In this document: one piece after another, positions 8,607-17,160 of the stretch
Layout of the letters: the number at the start of each line of letters is the position of its first letter
How positions within the stretch are numbered: the stretch's first letter is position 1
Source of the DNA: Amycolatopsis regifaucium
GTDB taxonomy: Bacteria; Actinomycetota; Actinomycetes; Mycobacteriales; Pseudonocardiaceae
DNA: 38,380 bases
Direction: 5' to 3'
Assembly (NCBI RefSeq): GCF_001613935.1
Contig: NZ_LQCI01000005.1
Coordinates: 1-38,380, forward strand
Notes under the pieces: generated by a model
The model's input: only the letters and a program-made list of their open reading frames with translations
The model's database searches: none
Told to the model about the DNA's origin: nothing
Made by a program: the position numbers and the translations under genes

Positions 8607-9380
8607 ATGAGTGAACCGATCCTCGAACTGAGGCAGATCAACAAGAGCTTCGGACCGGTCCACGTCCTCCACGACGTGGACTTCGACGTGCGGGCCGGTG
8701 AGGTCACCGCGCTGGTCGGCGACAACGGTGCCGGAAAGTCCACTTTGGTCAAGTCGATCGCCGGGATCCACGGCTACGACTCCGGCACGGTGAAGTTCCA
8801 GGGCGAGTCCGTCCACATCCACGGCCCGCGGGACGCCGCGGATCTCGGGATCGAGGTCGTCTACCAGGACCTCGCCCTGGCCGAGAACCTCGACATCGTG
8901 CAGAACATGTTCCTCGGCCGGGAACGCGGCAGCAAATGGCTGCTCGACGAGGCCAGCATGGAGAAGGCCGCCCGCGAAACGCTCGCGTCGCTTTCGGTCC
9001 GCACCGTGAAGTCCGTCCGTACCCCGGTTTCGGCGCTGTCCGGCGGACAGCGGCAGACCGTCGCGATCGCCAAATCCGTGCTGTGGGACTCCAAGGTCGT
9101 CCTCCTCGACGAGCCGACGGCCGCGCTCGGCGTCGCGCAGACCCGTCAGGTGCTCGACCTGGTCCGCCGCCTCGCCGAGCAGGGCCTCGGCGTGGTGCTG
9201 ATCAGCCACAACATGGCCGACGTGTTCGAGGTCGCCGACCGCATCGCGGTGCTCTACCTCGGCCGTCTCGTCGCCAACGTGCACACCAAGGACGTCACCC
9301 ACGGCCAGGTCGTGGAACTGATCACCGCCGGCCGCTCCGGCGACCTCGGCCTTGCCCGCCCCGAAGCCGCCGTCCTCTGA
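8607..9380 (+). CDS. xylG: Sugar ABC transporter, ATP-binding protein (single domain)
   Basis: 257 residues with one complete nucleotide-binding domain: Walker A GDNGAGKST (38-46), Q-loop Gln 87, signature LSGGQ (144-148), Walker B ending LLDEP (D168, E169) and H-loop His 201. Classical XylG, RbsA and AraG are about 500 residues with two fused domains. This protein is half that size and presumably acts as a homodimer, as in the FrcA and actinobacterial xylose systems. It powers uptake through XylH. The start is ATG at 8607. Confidence 0.92.
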   Translation: MSEPILELRQINKSFGPVHVLHDVDFDVRAGEVTALVGDNGAGKSTLVKSIAGIHGYDSGTVKFQGESVHIHGPRDAADLGIEVVYQDLALAENLDIVQNMFLGRERGSKWLLDEASMEKAARETLASLSVRTVKSVRTPVSALSGGQRQTVAIAKSVLWDSKVVLLDEPTAALGVAQTRQVLDLVRRLAEQGLGVVLISHNMADVFEVADRIAVLYLGRLVANVHTKDVTHGQVVELITAGRSGDLGLARPEAAVL

Positions 9381-9403
9381 CCCGAGGCGAGAAAGAACCG
9401 GAA

Positions 9404-10864
9404 ATGACTGAGACACCTGCAAAGCCCGCCTCGCCGGAGGGGGGCAAGTCGGCGGCCTCCGCGCTCAACCCGTCGGCGGCCATCACCGACTTCGGCATCG
9501 ACACGACATCGATGTCAACGCGCGAGGCCGTCGGTGACTACTTCTCCCGGCTCAAGGCGGGACAGCTGGGCTCGCTCCCCGCCCTGCTCGGCCTGCTCGT
9601 GCTGGTGATCGTGTTCGCCTCGCTGTCGGACACCTTCCTGACGATGAACAACATCGCGAACCTGATGGCGCAGGGCGCCGGCAAGGCGATCATCGCGATG
9701 GGCATCGTCTTCGTGCTGCTGCTCGGCGAGATCGACCTGTCCGCCGGTACCGCGTCCGGTGTCACCGCCGCCGTTCTCGCGATGCACTACGTGCGCAACG
9801 GAAACCTGTTGGGCGGCATGGGGAACGGCGTGTTCATCGCGTTCCTCGTCGTCCTCGCGATCGCCGGCCTGCTCGGCGTGATCCTGCGGATCTGGGCGGG
9901 TGTCGGTTTCGCGGTGCTCGCCATCGCGCTGGTGCTGTCGGGAACGGCGGCCAACCCGTGGATCGAAATCCTGCTCGCGATCAGCGTCGGCGGCGCGATC
10001 GGTGTCCTGACCGGTTTCCTCGTCTCGAAGATCGGGATGCCCTCGTTCGTCGTGACGCTGGCGCTTTTCCTTGCCTGGCAAGGTGTCATCCTGCAGTTCA
10101 TCGGTGAGGGCGGCACGCTCGGCATCAGCACCTCGGACGTGTTGTTCAAGGTCGCCAACGGCAATCTCTCCACAGTGGGCAGTTGGGTCCTCTTCCTGAT
10201 CGCGGCCGGCGGATTCGCCGCGGTGTCACTGGGCCAGCACTTCTCCCGGCTCAAGCGCGGCCTGGTCACCCAGCCGACGCCGATGGTGCTGTTCAAGGTC
10301 GGCGCGATCGCGGTGATCGCCGCGGTGGCGACCTATCTGCTGACGCTGAACCGCGCGCCCAACCCGAACATCGTCATCTCCGGCGTCCCGTACGTCGTGC
10401 CGATCGTGCTCGGCCTGCTGGTGCTCGGCACCTACGTGCTCAACCGCACGCAGTACGGCCGCCACATCTACGCCGTCGGCGGCAACCGCGAGGCGGCGCG
10501 GCGCGCCGGTATCAACGTGGAGAAGATCCGGGCGTCGGTGTTCGTCATCTGCTCGGCGGTGGCGGCGGTCGGCGCGATCGTCTACTCGTCGAAGGTCGGC
10601 TCGGTCGATCCGCAGGCCGGTGGCCTCAACACGCTGCTGTTCGCGGTCGGCGCCGCCGTCATCGGTGGTACGTCGCTGTTCGGCGGCAAGGGCCGCGTGG
10701 TCGACGCGGTGATCGGTGGACTGGTCCTCGCGGTCGTGGAGAACGCGCTCGGCCTGCTGAAGCAGTCGGCGGCGGTGGTCAACATCGTCACCGGTCTGGT
10801 GCTGCTGCTCGCGGCGACGGTGGACGCACTGTCCCGGCGCCGCGCGGCTGCGTCACCGCGCTGA
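9404..10864 (+). CDS. xylH: Sugar ABC transporter permease
   Basis: 486 residues. The ATG at 9404 lies 23 bases after the xylG stop with a GAAAG/GGA ribosome site. An N-terminal cytoplasmic extension of about 60 residues precedes roughly ten or more membrane helices. The conserved permease segment GEIDLSAG is near residue 107, and the later loop contains GGNREAARRAGIN, the EAA-like coupling motif of the RbsC/XylH class that contacts the ATPase. It is longer than RbsC (about 320 residues) because of extra helices in the middle, as in known XylH proteins. It forms the membrane channel with XylG and XylF. Confidence 0.92.
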   Translation: MTETPAKPASPEGGKSAASALNPSAAITDFGIDTTSMSTREAVGDYFSRLKAGQLGSLPALLGLLVLVIVFASLSDTFLTMNNIANLMAQGAGKAIIAMGIVFVLLLGEIDLSAGTASGVTAAVLAMHYVRNGNLLGGMGNGVFIAFLVVLAIAGLLGVILRIWAGVGFAVLAIALVLSGTAANPWIEILLAISVGGAIGVLTGFLVSKIGMPSFVVTLALFLAWQGVILQFIGEGGTLGISTSDVLFKVANGNLSTVGSWVLFLIAAGGFAAVSLGQHFSRLKRGLVTQPTPMVLFKVGAIAVIAAVATYLLTLNRAPNPNIVISGVPYVVPIVLGLLVLGTYVLNRTQYGRHIYAVGGNREAARRAGINVEKIRASVFVICSAVAAVGAIVYSSKVGSVDPQAGGLNTLLFAVGAAVIGGTSLFGGKGRVVDAVIGGLVLAVVENALGLLKQSAAVVNIVTGLVLLLAATVDALSRRRAAASPR

Positions 10865-10875
10865 GCCCGCATGGA

Positions 10876-12057
10876 ATGATGAAGTCCGTGACCAGCACAC
10901 CCGTTGCACGACCAGACGAGGTGCGCAGGCACAACCGCACGACCTTGCTCCGGTTGCTGCACGTCAGCGGCCCGAGCACCAGGGCGACCCTGGCCACCGA
11001 GCTGGGGCTCAACCGCAGCACCATCAAGACCCTCGTCGACGGGCTCGCGGAAGCGGGCGTCGTCGAGGAACGGGTCCCGAGGCCGGGACGAGGGGCGGGC
11101 CGCCCCTCGCTCCTGGTCCTGCCGCAGCCGCACGCGGCGGTGGTGCTCGCGGTCGACCTCCAGGTCGAGCACGTGGCGATCGCGCTGATCGGGCTCGGCG
11201 GCCAGATCCTCGGGCGCAACAGCTGGAACCTCCGCGGCCGGATGCGGGAGGCCGACGAGGTGATCACGCATGTGATCGAGTCGACCACCATACTGGCGGG
11301 TGATCTCGGTGTGCAGCCGATCGCCGCGGGGGTCTCCGTGCCCGGCGTCGTCCGCCGGGTGGACGGGCACGTGCACGAGGCGCCCAACCTGCGCTGGACC
11401 GACGTGTCGCTCGGGGAACGGCTCGGCGGTGTGCTGCGCATTCCCGTCCTCGTCGGCAACGACGCCGAACTCGGCGCCATCGCCGAACACCTGCGCGGCG
11501 CCGCACGGGGCTCGTCCGACGCCGTGTACGTCTCCGCGGACGTCGGCGTCGGGGGAGGGATCATCGCGGACGGCTCGTCGCTGCGCGGCGGCGCCGGCTA
11601 CGTCGGCGAGATCGGGCATATGGCGGTCCGGCCCGGCGGCCGTCCCTGCTACTGCGGTTCCAGCGGCTGCTGGGAGACCGAGGTCGGCGAGGCGGCCCTG
11701 TGCCGGGCGCTCGACCTGCCCGAAGAGACCCCGCGCGGGGCGATCCTGGTCGAACTGCGTGAACTGGGCCGCGACCCGAAAGCCGCCGAGGAGCGGCTTT
11801 CGGAGTTCTCGGAATGGCTGACGGTGGGCCTGGTGAACGTCGTCAACCTGCTCGGCCCGCAGCTGGTCGTGCTGGGCGACCTGCTCACCGCGCTGCCGGA
11901 ATCGGTGGTGGGCGCGGTCGCGGCCGAGGTCCGGCGGCGGAGCCTGGTCAGCCGGGCGGTCGGCGGGACGCAGATCGTGAGTTCCGCGCTGGGCGCCGAC
12001 GTGAAACTCCTGGGCGCGGCCGAAGCGGCGTTCGAGATGATCCTGGACACCGTCTAG
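10876..12057 (+). CDS. rok7B7: ROK-family transcriptional repressor, Rok7B7-like
   Basis: 393 residues from ATG 10876; ATG 10879 and GTG 10888 are alternatives, none with a clear ribosome site, and translation may be coupled to xylH 11 bases upstream. A winged helix-turn-helix (about 20-66) precedes a ROK sugar-kinase-like domain. That domain has N195-D196 in the sugar-binding loop and the ROK zinc signature: His 248, then CYCGSSGCWE with Cys 258, 260 and 265. In Streptomyces coelicolor, as I recall, rok7B7 neighbours the xylFGH genes. The same arrangement here supports control of xylose uptake and wider carbon control. The likely operator is at 7293-7319. It could equally be named XylR. Confidence 0.85.
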   Translation: MMKSVTSTPVARPDEVRRHNRTTLLRLLHVSGPSTRATLATELGLNRSTIKTLVDGLAEAGVVEERVPRPGRGAGRPSLLVLPQPHAAVVLAVDLQVEHVAIALIGLGGQILGRNSWNLRGRMREADEVITHVIESTTILAGDLGVQPIAAGVSVPGVVRRVDGHVHEAPNLRWTDVSLGERLGGVLRIPVLVGNDAELGAIAEHLRGAARGSSDAVYVSADVGVGGGIIADGSSLRGGAGYVGEIGHMAVRPGGRPCYCGSSGCWETEVGEAALCRALDLPEETPRGAILVELRELGRDPKAAEERLSEFSEWLTVGLVNVVNLLGPQLVVLGDLLTALPESVVGAVAAEVRRRSLVSRAVGGTQIVSSALGADVKLLGAAEAAFEMILDTV

Positions 12058-12071
12058 CCCCCGCCCACTCT

Positions 12072-12135
12072 CGCGTTCAGTCCTCTGAATGCGGTCGTTG
12101 CATGCGCAAGGACCGCATTTAGAGGACTAAACGCG
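12072..12135. repeat. Long palindrome, family 2, overlapping the end of the TetR gene
   Basis: Arms of 25 bases (12072-12096 and 12111-12135) with two wobble or mismatch positions; the loop contains TTGC-ATGC-GCAA. It starts 14 bases after the ROK stop. Its right arm includes the stop codon and last codons of the convergent TetR gene. The second copy is at 22505-22568. Confidence 0.85.
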
Positions 12136-12732
12136 GTCCTTCACGAGACCTGACAGCAGGGCCACCAGCGCCTGCAGGCACCGCGCCTTCGCCGCTTCGG
12201 GATCCTCGGCGTGCGCGATCATCAGCGCGGCCTCGCCGCAGGCGGTCATCACCAGTTGCGCCAGTTCCGGGATCGGCGCCGGGATCAGCTTCCCGTCGGC
12301 GGCGACCGCCTCCAGGATCTCCGTGATCAACCCCAGTCCGTACCGCTGCTCGATCGCGCGCCACTCCTGCCAGCCCAGCACGGCGAGCGCGTCGGTGAAC
12401 GAGATCTGGACGACTTCGGGCCGCACGCAGACCTCCAGGAACCGGGTCAACGCCGCGAGCGCGGCCGTCCAGGGATCCTCCCCGGCCCGCAGGACGACCT
12501 TGAGCTCGTCGGTGATCTCCGTTTCGAGCTGCTCGACCACGGCGCGGAAGAGCCCCTGCTTGTCCCCGAAGTGGTGGTAGAGCGCGCCGCGGGTGACGCC
12601 TGCCGCCCGGACGATCTCGTCGGCGGGCACGGCGGCGTAGCCCTGTTCGGCGAACAGGGGGCGCGCCGCCGCGATCAGGGCGGTCTGCGTCGACTGCGAG
12701 CGCTCGGTCTGGCTACGTCGTGGCGTGGGCAC
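12127..12732 (-). CDS. TetR-family transcriptional regulator
   Basis: 201 residues. The N-terminal helix-turn-helix (about 16-62) shows the family consensus: GYAAVPADEIVRAAGVTRGA followed by LYHHFGDKQGLF. The C-terminal ligand-binding half is variable, so the inducer is unknown. The gene starts 20 bases inside the 3' end of the alpha/beta-hydrolase gene, so the two are co-transcribed and translationally coupled, with the hydrolase first. A palindrome in the hydrolase promoter (13582-13606) is the probable operator, implying that the regulator represses itself and the hydrolase. Its last codons and stop lie in a family 2 palindrome, which may have replaced the original gene end. Confidence 0.9.
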   Translation of the reverse strand: MPTPRRSQTERSQSTQTALIAAARPLFAEQGYAAVPADEIVRAAGVTRGALYHHFGDKQGLFRAVVEQLETEITDELKVVLRAGEDPWTAALAALTRFLEVCVRPEVVQISFTDALAVLGWQEWRAIEQRYGLGLITEILEAVAADGKLIPAPIPELAQLVMTACGEAALMIAHAEDPEAAKARCLQALVALLSGLVKDRV

Positions 12733-13576
12733 CCAGGAATTCCACCACCATGCCGCTCAGCCGCTCCGGCTGGTCCTCCGGCACGAAGGCGTAGGAGTCC
12801 TCGATCGTCTTCAGCTCGGCGTTCGGGAGGACGCCGGCGAGCTTCCTGCCCAGTCGCAGGAGGAAATGCCGGTCCTCGGGCGCCCACACCAGTAGTACGG
12901 GCTTCTCGAACGCGGGCAACCGCTCGGCCGCGGTCAGTGTGTAGCGCTTGTCGATCGCGGCGAGGAACCGCATGACGTCCTCGCGGATCGCCGGATCCCG
13001 CCTGCTGGGCTGCAGGTAGGCGTCGATGATCCGCTCCGGCACCGGATGTTTGGCCAGCCACGCGAACTTCGTCGCCTTCAGCAGCCGTTGTGAGCGCATC
13101 GCCTGGAACACCGGCCAGAGTCCGCCGGGCACCCGGGCGAGCACGCTCAGCCCGGCGAACATCGGCGGCAGGAACCGCTCGAAGGAGTCCGACGGAGTCA
13201 GCACGACCCGGCCGACGCGTTCAGGGGAAGTGGTCATGAGCAGTTGGGTGAGCGCGCCGCCGGTGTCGTTGGCGACCACCGTGACGTCGGTCAGGTCGAG
13301 CACTTCCAGGAACCGGGCGATGAGCGCGGCGACACCGGGCGGGCTCAGGTCGGCGTCGGGAACCGGGATCTCATGCGAGCCCAGCGGCCAGTCCGGGGTG
13401 AGGCAGCGGAAGCCGGCCGCGGCGACCGCGGGGGCCACCTTGCGCCAGAGCAGGCCGTTGGTCAGCAGGCCGTGCACGAAGACCACCGGAGGGCCTTCAC
13501 CGCGGTCGCGGTAGCGGATGCGGGCGTCGCCGAGGTCCACCTCGTGCGTCTCGCCAAGGAGATCGGTTATCGTCAT
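12713..13576 (-). CDS. Alpha/beta-hydrolase (epoxide hydrolase/dehalogenase-like)
   Basis: 287 residues from ATG 13576; a GTG at 13591 in the same frame is less likely. The oxyanion segment is VFVHG (32-36). The nucleophile elbow is ANDTGG, which puts Asp 104 at the nucleophile position, as in epoxide hydrolases and haloalkane dehalogenases rather than serine esterases. The acidic residue is probably in WAPED (E234/D235). The place of the catalytic histidine reads DSYAFVPEDQPE, with Ala 263 where His is expected, so activity is uncertain. The substrate is unknown. It is the first gene of an operon with the TetR regulator. A -10-like TATGTT lies six bases from the ATG, suggesting a leaderless message. 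Confidence 0.85.
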   Translation of the reverse strand: MTITDLLGETHEVDLGDARIRYRDRGEGPPVVFVHGLLTNGLLWRKVAPAVAAAGFRCLTPDWPLGSHEIPVPDADLSPPGVAALIARFLEVLDLTDVTVVANDTGGALTQLLMTTSPERVGRVVLTPSDSFERFLPPMFAGLSVLARVPGGLWPVFQAMRSQRLLKATKFAWLAKHPVPERIIDAYLQPSRRDPAIREDVMRFLAAIDKRYTLTAAERLPAFEKPVLLVWAPEDRHFLLRLGRKLAGVLPNAELKTIEDSYAFVPEDQPERLSGMVVEFLGAHATT

Positions 13577-13581
13577 GCTAG

Positions 13582-13606
13582 AAACATACACACAGTATGT
13601 ATGTTT
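13582..13606. promoter_or_regulatory. TetR-type operator over the hydrolase promoter
   Basis: Near-perfect 25-base palindrome with outer arms AAACATAC and GTATGTTT and one mismatched pair. It resembles the ACATAC...GTATGT sites of AcrR/QacR-type TetR repressors. It overlaps the putative -10 (TATGTT on the minus strand, 13595-13600 region) and ends six bases before the hydrolase ATG, so binding would block transcription directly. Confidence 0.75.
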
Positions 13607-13681
13607 ATGTCAGGCAGAAAACAGGGCGACCGGCGCGCTCCATGGGGAGCGGCCGGCCGCCGGGTGGTCGTGGACTGGTGG

Positions 13682-13861
13682 TTACCGCTGAATGTCCGCG
13701 GACATTTCCTTGAGCTTCGTTTCGTGTGCGCGGGCGTGGTGACCACAGAAGAGCAACTCGCCACCGGTGCTGAGAATGGCTCGAACCTGGGCTGCAGCTC
13801 CACACCGGTCGCATCGGTCGGCAGCGGTCAGTTCGGGGCGGGTGAGCGTCGGTGAAGTCAT
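13682..13861 (-). CDS. Small zinc-ribbon-like protein (DUF7455 type)
   Basis: 59 residues. The chosen ATG at 13861 follows a GGGAG ribosome site; a longer frame to 14032 has no support. The protein has a CDRCG pair and a later FCGHHAR, giving two Cys plus Cys/His/His as a likely four-ligand zinc site, and a charged C-terminal helix. Short proteins of this composition are conserved across actinobacteria, where I recall them as DUF7455, often near sigma-factor genes. The function is unknown; a nucleic-acid or RNA polymerase-associated role would be a guess. Confidence 0.8.
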   Translation of the reverse strand: MTSPTLTRPELTAADRCDRCGAAAQVRAILSTGGELLFCGHHARAHETKLKEMSADIQR

Positions 13862-14125
13862 TGGAGTCTCCCTCCGTCCCGGCACCGGTGACCCGGTGCC
13901 ATCGATCCAGCTACGACCACTTCGGCACTGATGCCTGAAACGTTCGTTCCCGGCTCCGCCGTGTTCGTGCTTCCACTCTTCCAGACGTTTGGCGGCCCGC
14001 AAGTGTTCCCGGCCGGGTGTCTCATTTGTCACTGGTAATTACCTCGGATGCCGTAGCGTAATCACGCAACGTAGGAGAAGACGCCCCCCGTACCCGCCTT
14101 TTCCCACGTCAGGCACCATGCGGGG

Positions 14126-14995
14126 GTGGGTATCGCAGTCGTCCGGAGCCGCCTTTCGAGCGTCCCGGCCCCGGTTCTGTTCGTTCTCAGCGGAATTTCC
14201 ATGTACGCCGGCGCGGCCGTCGCCGTAGGTCTCTTTTCGGTCGCCTCCCCCGCGGGGGTGGCCTGGCTCCGTTGTCTCGGGGCCGCGGTCGTGCTCCTGG
14301 CGTGGCGGCGGCCACCCCGTTCGGCGTGGACCGGCCGCACGTTCCTGCTCGCCGGTGCGTTCGGCGTCGTCACCGCCGGGATGAACGTGCTCTTCTACGA
14401 GGCGATCGCGAGGCTGCCGCTGGGCACGGCCGTCGCGCTGGAGTTCGCGGGGCCCGTGCTGGTCGCGGCGTTCGGTTCGCGCACCCGCCGTGACGCCTTC
14501 GCGTTGCTGCTGGTGGTGGCCGGTGTCGTGGCCATCGCGGACGTCCGGCTCGAAGGCAGCGTGCTCGGCGTGCTGTTCGCGCTGGGCGCGGCGGCCGCCT
14601 GGGCCGGGTACATCCTGCTGGGGAAGCGGGTCGCGGTCGGCGGGAACGGGATCGACGGGCTGGCCGTCGGGTTCGCCGTCGGCACCGTGGTGCTCTCGCC
14701 GCTGGCTCTCGGCACCGGCGCGGTGTGGGCTTCGCCACGTCTACTGCTGTTGGGCATCGGGGTCGGCGTGCTCTCGACCGTCGTGCCGTACGCGCTGGAT
14801 CAGGTGGTCCTGCGCAAGGCCGGGCAGGCCCGGTTCGCCCTGCTGCTCGCGTTGCTGCCGGTCACGGCGGGGGTCATCGGCTTCCTCTGGCTGAAGCAGG
14901 TCCCGACCCTTCCCGAGGCGCTCGGCACGCTGGCCGTGGTCGCCGGGGTGGCGCTGCGCTCGCCGGAGAAACGCGATGGCCCGGCGCCCCTCTGA
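14126..14995 (+). CDS. EamA-family (RhtA-like) drug/metabolite exporter
   Basis: 289 residues, ten predicted membrane helices in two EamA repeats (about 18-135 and 145-285). The N-terminal helix region, YAGAAVAVGLFSVASPAGVAWLR, and the ALEFAGPV segment are characteristic of RhtA/YdeD-type amino-acid exporters. Threonine/homoserine export is the family precedent, but the substrate here is unproven. The GTG at 14126 has no clear ribosome site; an ATG at 14118 is out of frame. It is divergent from the DUF7455-type gene across about 260 bases in which I see no gene and no convincing promoter. The next gene starts 17 bases downstream. Confidence 0.85.
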   Translation: MGIAVVRSRLSSVPAPVLFVLSGISMYAGAAVAVGLFSVASPAGVAWLRCLGAAVVLLAWRRPPRSAWTGRTFLLAGAFGVVTAGMNVLFYEAIARLPLGTAVALEFAGPVLVAAFGSRTRRDAFALLLVVAGVVAIADVRLEGSVLGVLFALGAAAAWAGYILLGKRVAVGGNGIDGLAVGFAVGTVVLSPLALGTGAVWASPRLLLLGIGVGVLSTVVPYALDQVVLRKAGQARFALLLALLPVTAGVIGFLWLKQVPTLPEALGTLAVVAGVALRSPEKRDGPAPL

Positions 14996-15012
14996 ACGCC
15001 GATACTGACCCG

Positions 15013-15681
15013 ATGTCCTCCGGAATCGACGGCGACCGGACCGGTCTGTCGGGACGGCGCTGGCTCCCCGGTGGCGAGCACCTCGTCACCGTCGCGCGGG
15101 CCGAACTCCCGCAGAAGGAGGGGCTCGCTGCGCCGTTCGTGGCGCTGACCACCCTGCGCGCCGCGGGCTTCGACGTCCCGGGCCAGGACGAGGTCGCGGC
15201 GGTGGCGGGCACCACGCCGGAAGGGCTCCCGCGGGCGATCGAGGCGCTGTCGGGCGGACGGCTCGCCGCCGTACCCGCCACCGGACATTGGGCGCCGCAG
15301 TCGCTGTTCATGCTCCTGGCCGGGCTGTGGCGGCTGCCGAGGGTCGCGGTGATCGCCGAGGTCGACCCGGCCGAATTCGGCGCACACGACACCCCGGTGC
15401 GCGCGCTGCTCGACTATCTCGACACGGGGATCCCGCCGCTGTGGTCGTCCCGGTTTCGCCCCGCCGGCGGGCACACCGTCCTGGTCGCCGGGCTGCGGAT
15501 CGGCGCCGAAGGCACCCTTTTGTCCATTATGGATGGTCATCCGTCCTTGGGGGACAACGGACTACACGACCAGCCGGTGGACTGGGTGGCCGCGGCGCTG
15601 AGCCGGATGCTGATCGTGGTGGACGACGGCGACACCGAGGCCGCCGTCGCCGCGATCACGACGGCCGGTCTGTGGAGCTGA
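15013..15681 (+). CDS. C39-peptidase-like protein without catalytic cysteine
   Basis: 222 residues, ATG 15013, 17 bases after the exporter stop, so probably co-transcribed. The layout follows bacteriocin-type C39 papain-fold domains: LPQKEGLAAPFVALTTLRAAG (32-52) corresponds to the Q...C helix, then a QDEVAAVAGTTPEGLP segment, then GGHTVLVAGL (152-161) for the His strand and IMDGHPSLG (172-180) for the Asp. Gln 34, His 154 and Asp 174 are in place, but Ala 40 stands where Cys would be. It may be a binding or scaffolding pseudo-peptidase. I believe related actinobacterial proteins carry a DUF6885 label but cannot confirm that. Its last 26 bases overlap the end of the convergent APC permease gene. 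Confidence 0.7.
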   Translation: MSSGIDGDRTGLSGRRWLPGGEHLVTVARAELPQKEGLAAPFVALTTLRAAGFDVPGQDEVAAVAGTTPEGLPRAIEALSGGRLAAVPATGHWAPQSLFMLLAGLWRLPRVAVIAEVDPAEFGAHDTPVRALLDYLDTGIPPLWSSRFRPAGGHTVLVAGLRIGAEGTLLSIMDGHPSLGDNGLHDQPVDWVAAALSRMLIVVDDGDTEAAVAAITTAGLWS

Positions 15682-17113
15682 GGTCGTTCTTCGCGAAGCG
15701 GGAATGCTTGCGCCCGTAGAAGAGATAGATCAGCAGGCCGAGCACCAGCCACGCGGCGAACCGCAGCCAGGTCATCACGTCGAGGTTGAGCATCAGGTAG
15801 AAGCACGCCAGCGCCGCCGCGATCGGCAGGTACGGCGAGAACGGCACGGTGAACGGTCGCTCCAGGCCGGGACGGCGTTTCCGCAGCACCGGCACGGCCA
15901 CCGCGACGATGATCATCGCCGACAGCGCGCCGATGCTGACCATGTCGGCGAGTTCGGAGATCGGGATGAACGCGGCCAGCGCCGCGATCAGCACGGCCCC
16001 GCTGATGGTCATCCGGTGCGGGGTGCCCCACCGCGGATGCGCCGTGCCGAACTTCTTCGGCAGCAGGCCGTCGCGGCCCATCGCGAAACCGATCCGGCCG
16101 ATCGTCACCAGTTCCACCATCATCACCGACGTCAGCCCGGTGACCGCGCCAAGGGAGATCAGCGCGCCGACCCAGTGCTGCCCGACCCGGTCGAAGGCGT
16201 CGGCGAGCGGGGCGCCCGCGTCTATCTCGGCGAAGGGCACCATCCCGGTCAGCACCAGTGACACGCCGATGTAGAGCAGGGCGCAGACACCGAGCGCGCC
16301 GAGGATGCCGACCCGCAGGTCGCGTTTGGGGTTCACGGTCTCCTCGCCGAGGTTGGCGAGTGCCTCGAAACCGGTGTAGGCGAAGAAGACGACCGCGGCG
16401 GCGGTGACCATTCCGGCGATGCCGTAGACGGACTGCTCCAGCCCGAGCGCGGCTTGCACGATCGGCTGGTGCAGGGCCCCCGCGGTCTCCGTCGGCGGCT
16501 GGGCGGGCGGGATGAACGGGGTGAGGTTCTCGCCGCGGATGTAGAAGACCCCGACCGCGAGGATCAGCACGCACACCGCGACCTTCACCAGCACTAGCAG
16601 ATTCGTCACCCGCGCCGACTCCTTGATCCCGATGACGGCTACCACGGTCAGCCCGGCGATGATCACGACCGCGCCGATGTTCACTTTCGCGTCTTCGCCG
16701 AACCAGTCGGGGGAAAGCCCCATCAGATTCGCGAGATAGCCCGACCAGCCCCGCGACACGACGGCGGCGCCGAGGGCGAACTCGAGCAGCAGGTCCCAGC
16801 CGATGATCCAGGCGAAGGTCTCGCCGAGGGTGGCGAACGCGTAGGTGTAAGCACTTCCGGCCGTCGGCACGCTGGAGGCAAGTTCGGCGTAACAGAGCGC
16901 GGCCATCCCGGCGACGACGGCGCCGAGCACGAACGACAGCGTCACCGAGGGGCCCGCGTGGGTCTTGGCTTCGACGCCGGCGAGGGTGAAGATGCCGGTG
17001 CCGATGATGATGCCGACCCCGAAGCCGATCAGGTCGCGCCCGCGCAGGCGGCGTTTCAGCTCACTGGAGTCCTGTCGCTGCAGGACCTCGTCCACGTCCA
17101 GAGTTCGGCGCAT
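15656..17113 (-). CDS. APC-family amino-acid permease (cationic amino-acid transporter type)
   Basis: 485 residues. ATG 17113 is followed by a cytoplasmic N-terminus and the APC signature GIIIGTGIFTLAG at the first helix (about residues 33-45). About twelve to fourteen helices follow, including YAELASSVPTAGSAYTYAF, the TM3 pattern of the YfnA/CAT group. It most likely imports cationic or branched amino acids with protons. The start lies 47 bases downstream of the response-regulator stop on the same strand, so it could be read from the two-component operon and be under its control. Confidence 0.9.
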   Translation of the reverse strand: MRRTLDVDEVLQRQDSSELKRRLRGRDLIGFGVGIIIGTGIFTLAGVEAKTHAGPSVTLSFVLGAVVAGMAALCYAELASSVPTAGSAYTYAFATLGETFAWIIGWDLLLEFALGAAVVSRGWSGYLANLMGLSPDWFGEDAKVNIGAVVIIAGLTVVAVIGIKESARVTNLLVLVKVAVCVLILAVGVFYIRGENLTPFIPPAQPPTETAGALHQPIVQAALGLEQSVYGIAGMVTAAAVVFFAYTGFEALANLGEETVNPKRDLRVGILGALGVCALLYIGVSLVLTGMVPFAEIDAGAPLADAFDRVGQHWVGALISLGAVTGLTSVMMVELVTIGRIGFAMGRDGLLPKKFGTAHPRWGTPHRMTISGAVLIAALAAFIPISELADMVSIGALSAMIIVAVAVPVLRKRRPGLERPFTVPFSPYLPIAAALACFYLMLNLDVMTWLRFAAWLVLGLLIYLFYGRKHSRFAKNDLSSTDRPS

Positions 17114-17160
17114 GAAGGGCACGCTAGAAGATCGCCGCCCGCCTCGCAGAACGGTGGAGA

